Source: JAEUKH01 sp964447205 (lineage in GTDB: Bacteria > Myxococcota_A > Polyangia > Polyangiales > Ga0077539). Taken from it: DNA of 64,000 bases. This document shows positions 15,987-22,778 of the stretch, piece by piece; within the stretch, counting starts at the first letter, position 1; every line of letters starts with the position of its first letter. The notes below the pieces were generated by a model. The model ran no database searches, had not been told where the DNA came from, and was given only the letters and a program-made list of their open reading frames with translations. The position numbers were made by a program, and so were the translations under genes. The stretch is taken from the NCBI GenBank assembly GCA_964447205.1, contig CAYUSB010000029.1, forward strand, positions 1 through 64,000. The letters run 5' to 3'.

Positions 15987-17972
15987 ATGCCTGTGAACAA
16001 AACGCGTGGGATGGTGTGGGGACTCTGGATGTGGATGGCCCTGCTGAGCGGCTGCCTTGGGGGCGCCCAGGGCGGGGGCGGAGGCGGGGGCGGAGGCGGG
16101 GGCACAGTCTGCGAGGCGGGTGCGGCCCGAGGCTGCGTGTGCACCTCGGGGCAGATGGGGGCGCAGACGTGCGATGACGATGGCAGCCGGTGGGGGGCGT
16201 GCGGGTGCGAGAGCGCGCCTCCGCCTCCCCCACCTCAAGATGCAGGGAGCGCGTGCCCGATGGGGACCGTCTGCGGAGGCGCCTGCGTCGACACGGCGAT
16301 CGATCCGCAGCACTGCGGCACCTGCGGCACCCGTTGTGAGGGGAGTACTGTCTGCGTCCGAGGCCGGTGTGAGCTGAACTGCGGCGGAGCCCTTAGCAAC
16401 TGCGGCGGCACCTGCGTCGACCCCCGCAGCAACAGCACGCATTGCGGCGGATGCGGCATGGCCTGCCCTGGGGGCCAACGGTGCGTGAGTGGGGGTTGCC
16501 TGGCCAGTTGCCCCGCGGGGCAGAGCGCGTGCGCGGGAGCCTGTGTCGACGTCAACACGGACAACTCGCACTGCGGCGCCTGCGGCAACCGATGCCGCAC
16601 GGGAGAGCGCTGCGCAGCGGGTGCGTGTCGATTGGAGTCGGCCAACATTTCTGTACGCTGGGAGTTCCCGGGGCTGTGGGTGCGTGGCATCGGTGAGGCA
16701 TGGCTGCCCACTTATCTCACGCATATGTTTGGAAGCGTACCACCGATCACACATCCCTTCGACCTCAACCTCGCCTGCGCAGTGATCGAAAATCGCGAGG
16801 GGACTGCCACACGCGTCGACCTCACAGTTCGTGTTCCGGGTTTTGGGGCTGACGCCAACCGATCGATCACCCTCGGCCCCGGAAGGACAGAGCGCGTCTG
16901 CATCAATCCTGGGTGGGATGTGAGCAGGCTGGCCTCGTTACGATCGTTCACCAACGGCAATGTGGAGGTATATGCACGATTGGCCGACGGACGCGAGATA
17001 AGCCGAGCCATGCGCCCCTTCGCCGCGATGGCCTCGAACGGCGTTGTCTGGGATGAGATCCGCAACAGTATTGGGCAACCTATCTGGTGGGAGGATGGAG
17101 GCGCTCTCTCGACAGCCTTCGTCACCCCCAACGACACCACGGTGCTCAACCTCCGGCGCGCCGCGGAGGCACGCAGCATTTTCCCGGGCGGATTCGGTGC
17201 CAGCCCCTACGAGCGCACCCCGTACTCCCGCAGCACCACCGTGCCGGTTGGACAGCATTATTTCGAGGCGTTCGCGCTGGAGCCTGGAGAGGCCATCGCA
17301 TGGACCTTGCCGTCTGTCGTCGGCGGTGCGGATGCCGACATAGACGTCTACTTGTTTACAGAGGCACAATACGTCGCGTGGCGATCGGGCGCCATCACAA
17401 ACGCGGTCCAAGTTTGGCGGGACCGTCGCAACGGCGCACAAGGAAGTTACACCGCCAGTTCTGCTGACCTGTACTACCTCGTCTTGTTCAACACCACAGA
17501 CAACTTCGTCTCCCGCAGCGTCACGTGGGCACGCAACAACACGCGCTTCGACATTGCCTACGATGCGCTTCGCTCGATTTTTGAAGAACTGCGGTCTCGC
17601 GGGATGACCTACGTCAATATTGGCAGCAGCTACTTTGAAGGTGTGCAGCTCATCCGACGGCCACGCGAGAGCCTAGAGATGCGCGCAGCCAACTGTATCG
17701 ACGGCACCTTCCTCTTCGCGAGCGTTCTGGAGAACATCGGAATGGAACCCTGGTTGGTCCTACTTCCTGGCCACGCCTTTGTAGGAGTCTCGACCCGATC
17801 CGGTTCTCAGTTTGCTTGGGCGATCGAAACCACCCTGGTTGGTTCCCGGACTGCCACTCCCATCGAGGCCACCTTCTCAACGCTGCGGCAAATCCAGCAA
17901 GCGGGTCAGGCCGTCACCTGGGTGTCCGTCACCCGCGCACGGCAGAGTGGCATCCGCCCTCTCCCCCTTTGA
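15987..17972 (+). CDS. Cysteine-repeat lipoprotein with C-terminal transglutaminase-like domain
   Basis: A 661-residue exported protein. The signal ends 'ALLSGC' (Cys23), followed by a poly-Gly tether. Residues about 90-215 hold three cysteine repeats of the type CGGxCVDxxxxxxHCGxCGxxC. The middle contains a beta-sandwich-like segment with 'DIDVYLFTEAQYVAWRSG'. The C-terminal part has 'ANCIDGTFLFASVLENIGM' and 'LLPGHAFVGV', then 'WAIETT', the Cys-His-Glu/Asp order of transglutaminase-like cysteine enzymes. GAGGAGG lies 6 bases before the ATG. It probably works at the cell surface on protein substrates, as peptidase or cross-linker, or binds them. Codon use in the second half is less G+C-rich than in its neighbours. 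Confidence 0.75.
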   Translation: MPVNKTRGMVWGLWMWMALLSGCLGGAQGGGGGGGGGGGTVCEAGAARGCVCTSGQMGAQTCDDDGSRWGACGCESAPPPPPPQDAGSACPMGTVCGGACVDTAIDPQHCGTCGTRCEGSTVCVRGRCELNCGGALSNCGGTCVDPRSNSTHCGGCGMACPGGQRCVSGGCLASCPAGQSACAGACVDVNTDNSHCGACGNRCRTGERCAAGACRLESANISVRWEFPGLWVRGIGEAWLPTYLTHMFGSVPPITHPFDLNLACAVIENREGTATRVDLTVRVPGFGADANRSITLGPGRTERVCINPGWDVSRLASLRSFTNGNVEVYARLADGREISRAMRPFAAMASNGVVWDEIRNSIGQPIWWEDGGALSTAFVTPNDTTVLNLRRAAEARSIFPGGFGASPYERTPYSRSTTVPVGQHYFEAFALEPGEAIAWTLPSVVGGADADIDVYLFTEAQYVAWRSGAITNAVQVWRDRRNGAQGSYTASSADLYYLVLFNTTDNFVSRSVTWARNNTRFDIAYDALRSIFEELRSRGMTYVNIGSSYFEGVQLIRRPRESLEMRAANCIDGTFLFASVLENIGMEPWLVLLPGHAFVGVSTRSGSQFAWAIETTLVGSRTATPIEATFSTLRQIQQAGQAVTWVSVTRARQSGIRPLPL

Positions 17973-18047
17973 GATCGCCGCGCACTGACCGCCCTGCCCC
18001 ATGCGCTTCTTCCCGCCAGCCGACGGACGAACCCCGACGCCGCTCCA

Positions 18048-18251
18048 GGAAGGTCCGAGACCGCCCTGGGTCGGTTCCGAATGGACCCGGGGAAGGTTCG
18101 AGACCGCCCTGCGACCATTCGGAACGGACCCCGGCAAGGTCTGAGACCGCCTTGCGACCATTCCGAATGGTCCCGGGGAAGGTCCGAGACCGCCCTGGGT
18201 CCGTTCGGAACCGACCCGGGGAGGGTTCGAGACCGCCCTGGGCCCTCGTGG
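18048..18251. repeat. Imperfect 43-bp tandem repeat, about 4.7 units
   Basis: Units begin at 18048, 18091, 18135, 18177 and 18220, with lengths 43, 44, 42, 43 and a partial last unit. Each starts with a GGAAGGTyCGAGACCGCC-like segment and ends with a CCGAATGGACCCGG-like segment. Because unit lengths are not multiples of three and vary, they are not coding repeats. Spacing is too uniform and there are no unique spacers, so it is not a CRISPR. Confidence 0.85.
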
Positions 18252-18287
18252 CCTGATCTCCGACCCACACAGGGACGACGGCGGAGA

Positions 18288-18407
18288 GAAACCGCCAGGG
18301 CGCGAGGGCCGCAAGGGGCGACGCGCTGGAGTGCCATGGCCATCCGGAAGCTGACGAGGTCGTCACCCCCTGGCATGTCGTTGGGCTCCTTGCGCCCTGG
18401 CGGTTTC
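18288..18407. repeat. 120-bp element bounded by 20-bp inverted repeats
   Basis: GAAACCGCCAGGGCGCGAGG at 18288-18307 recurs inverted at 18388-18407 with one mismatch, enclosing 80 bases. The layout resembles a miniature inverted-repeat element or a long-range RNA hairpin. No flanking target duplication is clear by eye. Confidence 0.6.
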
Positions 18408-18507
18408 GCTGCCCGTTGCGCGCCGTCCGTAGCGCGGCCGAGCCTCAATCGGCCGCCCCCCCGTAGCGCAGCCCAGGTAAGCCCGGGGAGACCCCCGCCG
18501 CGGCCCG

Positions 18508-19572
18508 CTACGGGGCTGCGGGGTCGGGGCAGGCTGCGTTGGACACCATGTTGGTATCCATGGTCACGGCGCCCGTACGGGCCAGGGCCCGACCGCTGAG
18601 GTTGACCCCGGTGGTGAGGGTGACGCTCCCGAGGGCGACGATGTTGCCGACGAAGCGTGAGCCGATCCCGACCGTCGCGGAGCTGCCCGTCTGCCAGTAC
18701 ACCCCACACGACCGGGCGCCGTTGATCAGGGTCACCGCCGCGGCGTTCGAGGTCACGAGCGTCGACCCCACCTGAAAGATAAACAGCGGGTTGGGCTGGC
18801 CCTGGCCGTCGAGCACGAGGGCGCCGGTGAGCATGGCCGACGAGGTAAAGCAGTAGACCCCCGGGGCGAGGACCCGGCCCCCGAGGTCGGTCCCCGTGAG
18901 GGTCGTGCCGCAGGGGCGCCCGGCGAGGTAGTTGTACGCCGCCGTGGTGTCTGCCTGGGCGAGGGCGGCCACGGGGGTTCCGGCGTGCACGACGGTGCCT
19001 GCGGGGATGCCCACGAGGGCCAGGCCGGGGCTCACCCCCACCTCACCCACGATCGTCGACAGCCCCGTGTTGCTCACGGTCGAACCCGCGAGGATGGTGA
19101 AGCGGGCCGCAGACCGCAGGATCCCAGGTCCCATCGGCGGCACATCCACCACGTCCCGCGCGTCGGTCACGTCGACCGCGTCCCGCGCGTCGGTCACGTC
19201 GGCCGCGTCCCGCGCGTCGGTCACGTCGGCCGCGTCCAGCACGTCGGGCTGCGACGCGTCCAGCACGTCGGGCTGCGACGCGTCCAGCACGTCGGGCTGC
19301 GACGCGTCCAGCACGTCGGGCACATCGGGCTGCGTCGCGTCCGGCACCCCGGGCACGTCGGGCTGCGCGGCGTCCAACACGTCGGGCCGCACCGCGTCGA
19401 CCGCGTTGGGCACATCCGTCGCGTCGCCCACGACGAGCACGTCCACGACATCCTCGGCCGGAACCGGCCTGAGGATGGACTGGGAGCCGCAAGACGACAC
19501 CAGAAGGGCAGCGGACGAGGCGAGAAACACGGCGTTCAGCGTGGGCCGTCCGCGCGTAAGCAGGTCAAACAT
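18508..19572 (-). CDS. Ice-binding-like lipoprotein (DUF3494)
   Basis: A 354-residue protein. The signal ends 'LLVSSC' (Cys28). An Asp/Ala/Val-rich tether of two repeat types follows: 'DVLDASQP' (8 residues) and 'DAADVTDAR' (9 residues). The C-terminal 210 residues are a DUF3494 ice-binding beta-solenoid: 'RFTILAGSTVSNTGLSTIVGEVGVSPG', 'AAYNYLAGRPC', 'LGGRVLAPGVYCF', 'LDGQGQPNPLFIFQVGSTL', 'GARSCGVYWQTGSSATVG' and 'SGRALARTGAVTMDTN'. Many members bind ice, some act as adhesins. AGGAG lies 8 bases before the ATG. It follows the OmpA-family gene by 63 bases and is probably co-transcribed with it. Confidence 0.88.
   Translation of the reverse strand: MFDLLTRGRPTLNAVFLASSAALLVSSCGSQSILRPVPAEDVVDVLVVGDATDVPNAVDAVRPDVLDAAQPDVPGVPDATQPDVPDVLDASQPDVLDASQPDVLDASQPDVLDAADVTDARDAADVTDARDAVDVTDARDVVDVPPMGPGILRSAARFTILAGSTVSNTGLSTIVGEVGVSPGLALVGIPAGTVVHAGTPVAALAQADTTAAYNYLAGRPCGTTLTGTDLGGRVLAPGVYCFTSSAMLTGALVLDGQGQPNPLFIFQVGSTLVTSNAAAVTLINGARSCGVYWQTGSSATVGIGSRFVGNIVALGSVTLTTGVNLSGRALARTGAVTMDTNMVSNAACPDPAAP
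19146..19410 (-). repeat. 24- and 27-bp coding repeats in the ice-binding gene tether
   Basis: The tether is encoded by near-perfect tandem 24-bp units (four copies giving DVLDASQP) next to 27-bp units (three copies giving DAADVTDAR-like peptides). Nearly identical codons suggest recent amplification, so tether length may vary between strains. Confidence 0.85.
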
Positions 19573-19635
19573 GGGACGCTCCTGACAGGGTGAAGACGAC
19601 ATCGATCGCGGGCGCGCAGACGCGGAGGGCCGCAT

Positions 19636-21174
19636 CTACTGCGCACCCGCGGGGGCCGGGCGCGTGGCAGAGCCGTTCGCATCGGCGGAGGGCCGGGGCT
19701 GCGGGTCGAGGATGTGAAACTCGACCCGACGGTTGGCCGCGCGTCCGGACGCCGTGTCGTTCGGCACGATGGGGCGACTGGCGCCGAATCCGCGCGCTTC
19801 GACGCGGGCGGGGTCGATCCCGTGCTGGGTCAACCAGGTCGCGACGGCCTGGGCGCGGCGCTGCGACAGCGACAGGTTGGCCTCGTCGCTGCCGACGTTG
19901 TCGGTGTGGCCCTCGACGCCGATGCGACGAATCTGGGGCTGGGCCCGGAGCGCCGCGACCACCGCGGACAACACCCGCATGCTCGGCGCCAGGACGCGGT
20001 CGCGGTTGGTCGCGAAGAACACCGGCTGCAGGATCACGATCATCCCGTCGCGCACCACCACGAGCCCCGGGCAGCCGTTGCGGCGGGGGTTGACGTCAGG
20101 CGCCCCGACCACGTCGGGACACGCATCGGTGGCGTCGGGGACCGTGTCGTGATCGCGGTCGGGCAGCGGGCAGCCAGGGCGCGCGGTGTCCGGCTGGAGC
20201 CCCGCAGGCTCCTGCGGGCACTGGTCGGCGTGATTGAGCACGCCGTCCACGTCGTCGTCGCCGTCGGGGCAGCCGAGCCGCGTCGGGTCGGGATGGTCGC
20301 CCTGGGGCGTGGTGGGGCAGAGGTCCTGGGCGTCGAACACGCCGTCGTGGTCGGAGTCCACCGCCGGACAGCCGAGGCGGCTGGGGTCGGGGTGTTCGCC
20401 CTGGGCTTCGTTCGGGCACAGGTCCTGAGCGTCGGTGACGCCATCGCCGTCGCGATCGCGCATCGGGCAGCCGGGGCGCTCGGGGTCGGGGGTCGGGCCG
20501 GCGGCCTCGGTCGGGCACCCATCGTCCGCATCGAGGATGCCGTCGCCGTCGGTGTCGAGCGGCCCCGCGAGGGTCGGAGCCACACGCAGCGAGAGCGAGA
20601 GCCCGCCCGACCAGTACTGCGCATCGCTCTGGTGGTCCTGACTCCCCTCCGCCGCGAAGAGGTGCCCGTACCGAACCACCGGCCCCAGGCCCACCCCCCG
20701 GCTCAGCGCAAACTCAAACCCGAGCCCCGCGTCGACAGACAGGCGATTCTGCGCGGCCGTGATCCCGAGGCCCACGTTGCCGTCGAGAAACAGCCGCCCC
20801 ACGCTGCCGAGCCTCGGCTCAAACCGCAGGCCCCCGCTGACGGAGTACTGCTGGCCGTCGGTGTCTGCACCCGCCACGCGCTCCGAGGGAAACCACCAGC
20901 TCGAGAACGACGCCTGAAACGCCAGGGGGCCGGCCAGGGTCAACCCGAGCCGCGCCGAGCCTTGCACCGCCAGCCCGTACCGCAGGGTGGTCCGCTGGTG
21001 CTCCGAGAGCATCGTGCCGACCCCGACCTCGGCCCGGACCACCAGACGCTCGCTGAAACGTTGAGCGTGCCCCGCAGCCGGAAAGGCCAGGAAGGACATC
21101 GAGGCCGCTGCCACGGCGAAACACGTGCGTCGGAGATGCCGACAAGGAAGCATCAAAGAGGGATGAGTGTACAT
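19636..21174 (-). CDS. OmpA-family outer-membrane protein with thrombospondin-3 repeats
   Basis: A 512-residue exported protein. A signal peptide ending 'FPAAGHAQ' leads to an N-terminal beta-barrel-like region (about residues 40-200). Five or so calcium-binding thrombospondin type 3 repeats follow ('DTDGDGILDADDGCP', 'DRDGDGVTDAQDLCPNE', 'DSDHDGVFDAQDLCP'), then a C-terminal OmpA peptidoglycan-binding domain ('IRRIGVEGHTDNVGSDEANLSLSQRRAQAV', 'EARGFGASRPIVPN', 'NRRVEFHI'). It would link the outer membrane to the wall. The ATG at 21174 has GGAG at a suitable distance; 21153 is a weaker alternative. A good promoter lies about 180 bases upstream. Confidence 0.9.
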   Translation of the reverse strand: MYTHPSLMLPCRHLRRTCFAVAAASMSFLAFPAAGHAQRFSERLVVRAEVGVGTMLSEHQRTTLRYGLAVQGSARLGLTLAGPLAFQASFSSWWFPSERVAGADTDGQQYSVSGGLRFEPRLGSVGRLFLDGNVGLGITAAQNRLSVDAGLGFEFALSRGVGLGPVVRYGHLFAAEGSQDHQSDAQYWSGGLSLSLRVAPTLAGPLDTDGDGILDADDGCPTEAAGPTPDPERPGCPMRDRDGDGVTDAQDLCPNEAQGEHPDPSRLGCPAVDSDHDGVFDAQDLCPTTPQGDHPDPTRLGCPDGDDDVDGVLNHADQCPQEPAGLQPDTARPGCPLPDRDHDTVPDATDACPDVVGAPDVNPRRNGCPGLVVVRDGMIVILQPVFFATNRDRVLAPSMRVLSAVVAALRAQPQIRRIGVEGHTDNVGSDEANLSLSQRRAQAVATWLTQHGIDPARVEARGFGASRPIVPNDTASGRAANRRVEFHILDPQPRPSADANGSATRPAPAGAQ

Positions 21175-21521
21175 TCGGTAAAAGCTCCAAGCCATGGCAC
21201 TGGGAAGTCGGAGACCGCAAGTGTTGCCGTCTCCCATCGTCAAGCAGACGAGTTGGTAGATCTCGCGCTGCTGATGGATGGAGGGAGAAGTCTCGGCTCA
21301 CGTCATTTTTTCAGACGTACATCCCATCGAGATGCTTCTCACCCGACGCAACAACCTATACACGCCAACATCCCCTGTCAACTCACAACATTGTTTTGCC
21401 AAATAATGCAACACACATGGACATTGCTAGAAAATAACGAATCCCAGCGCCCAACCTCTGCGACCCCGAGGTGCACGAACCCGATCTGCCGCGGGCCATC
21501 CTTGCGGGCGTCGAGGCCCGA
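21175..21521. other. AT-rich intergenic region with promoter and long leader
   Basis: No gene is seen in this 347-base gap between two minus-strand genes. It contains an unusually AT-rich patch (about 21300-21450), the promoter for the OmpA/ice-binding pair and a leader of about 175 bases whose role is not evident. Confidence 0.6.
21353..21381 (-). promoter_or_regulatory. Promoter of the OmpA / ice-binding operon
   Basis: TTGACA (21381-21376) is a perfect -35. TAGGTT lies 17 bases downstream (21358-21353), with TATAGG overlapping it at 15-base spacing. The surrounding sequence is AT-rich. The transcript would carry a leader of about 175 bases before the start codon. Confidence 0.6.
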
Positions 21522-21986
21522 TCAGGCCGCCCGCAGGGCCCCGAGGAGGGGCCATGCCATGCCGAGGAGGACGACTCCCCGGGCGATGCTCGCCAGCTCC
21601 CAGCGCCGCGCGCGGGCACGCCACGCGTCGGGCGCGATCGCCGCCGCCGGGTCTTGGGTGAGCCGCAGCAGCTCGGGCACAAACCACACGCCTGTCAGGG
21701 CGAGCACTGCGACGTAGGTGCCGAGCACGACGAGGAGGGCCATACGCCGGTCGCCGTCGCCCCAGCCCGTGACGAGGGCTCCGATGAGCAGGGAGACGAG
21801 CACGGGGTGGATGCTCATCCAGAAGCGCTCGGCCTTGAGCCGGTACGCGCCGGTCCACATGGTCAGCGACTCGGGCGGGCGGCGCGCCCACTGCGGAACC
21901 ACCGCCAGGTGCTCGTAGAGCATGGCCCCGCACAGGACGCCCCAGAACAGGGCAGACAGTTGCAACAGAGTCGTGGACACGGTCAT
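21522..21986 (-). CDS. Small four-helix membrane protein (DUF1772-like)
   Basis: A 154-residue protein with four hydrophobic segments: residues about 5-25, 55-75 ('IHPVLVSLLIGALVTGW'), 80-105 ('MALLVVLGTYVAVLALTGVWFVPELL') and 130-150. The layout and 'RFWMSIHPVL' resemble DUF1772 integral membrane proteins. Its start overlaps the stop of the TetR regulator gene by 4 bases (ATGA), so translation is coupled and the protein is probably the target of that regulator. Function is not known. Confidence 0.65.
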   Translation of the reverse strand: MTVSTTLLQLSALFWGVLCGAMLYEHLAVVPQWARRPPESLTMWTGAYRLKAERFWMSIHPVLVSLLIGALVTGWGDGDRRMALLVVLGTYVAVLALTGVWFVPELLRLTQDPAAAIAPDAWRARARRWELASIARGVVLLGMAWPLLGALRAA

Positions 21987-22639
21987 CGCGGTTTTCTCCT
22001 TGTCTTGGGCGCGGGCTTCGTCTTGGGCGCAGGCTCACGGGCCTCGGGCCCTCGGGCGAGGGCCTCGATCAGCGTACGCATGGCCCAACTTGCGGCGCGG
22101 GCGGCCTCGTCAGCCTCCACCGCCCAAGTCTCGCGGAACCATCGCCACGCCTGCGGCGCGCTGAGGATGTAGATGGCGCCGGCCATCGCCTCGAGCTGGG
22201 CGTCGGACCAGCCCGGGGCCTCAGGGCGCAGGAGGCCCGCCGCCGTCCGGGCGCGATCGGACATGCTCGCCACACGGACCCGGTTGAACTCGCGCGACTC
22301 CATCAACGGCCGCAGCACCGCCGCCTCTGCCTCGTACCTGGGGTAGTTTTCGAGCGGAAGCTCAGGCAGCCGGTCGGCCGAGGTCGCCAGCAGGCGCTCG
22401 GGGGTCTGGCCGATCCGAGGGCGGATCCATTCGAGGAAGGCCCGGATGAGGTCGTCCACGGTCGGGAAGTGGCGGTACACGGTGGGCACCGACACCCCCG
22501 CGGCCTGGGCCAGCTTCGGCAAGGTCAGGGCGTCGAGCCCGCCCTCCACAAGCAGGGCCCGCGCCGTGTCAAACAGCAGGGCGCGGGTCTGCTCGACCTG
22601 GGCGTCGCGGATGGGGCTGGAGTACGTGCGGGTCGCCAT
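21983..22639 (-). CDS. TetR-family transcriptional regulator
   Basis: A 218-residue regulator. The N-terminal TetR DNA-binding domain is clear: 'QTRALLFDTARALLVEGGLDALTLPKLAQAAGVSVPTVYRHFPTVDDLIRAFLEW'. The C-terminal domain is a divergent helical ligand-binding domain, and the tail is basic ('KTKPAPKTRRKPR'). The ATG at 22639 has GAGGG 6 bases upstream. An AATTCA-AG-TGAATT palindrome lies 31 bases upstream and is the likely operator. It is coupled to the downstream membrane-protein gene by a 4-base overlap. Confidence 0.92.
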   Translation of the reverse strand: MATRTYSSPIRDAQVEQTRALLFDTARALLVEGGLDALTLPKLAQAAGVSVPTVYRHFPTVDDLIRAFLEWIRPRIGQTPERLLATSADRLPELPLENYPRYEAEAAVLRPLMESREFNRVRVASMSDRARTAAGLLRPEAPGWSDAQLEAMAGAIYILSAPQAWRWFRETWAVEADEAARAASWAMRTLIEALARGPEAREPAPKTKPAPKTRRKPR

Positions 22640-22669
22640 CGGCAACCCTCATCCCATATCGTATGACTC

Positions 22670-22683
22670 AATTCAAGTGAATT
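22670..22683. promoter_or_regulatory. Likely TetR operator
   Basis: AATTCA and TGAATT form a perfect 6-bp inverted repeat with a 2-base centre, in a short AT-rich stretch just upstream of the TetR gene. The location fits autoregulation. Confidence 0.5.
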
Positions 22684-22778
22684 TGTTTACTTCATTTTTC
22701 ACGGACCTTTGCCCTGGGGACAACCCCCGAAGGTGACCGCGCGCGGGGGCGGTGCGGTCGCTCCCCGGGCGACGTCGC

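Larger units (their letters stand above)
17973..18507. other. Gene-free region filled with repeats
   Basis: Between two convergent genes there is no convincing coding sequence. The left part holds a 43-bp tandem repeat (18048-18251), the right part a 120-bp element bounded by 20-bp inverted repeats (18288-18407). Confidence 0.7.

Noticed and set aside
18048..18251. Tandem array considered as a CRISPR
   Set aside because: Units are contiguous 42-44 base copies without unique spacers of constant length between identical repeats, and no cas gene is in the window.
17906..18709. Minus-strand frame through the 43-bp repeats as a repeat protein gene
   Set aside because: Unit lengths of 42, 43 and 44 bases do not keep a reading frame, so the apparent peptide repeats change frame from unit to unit.
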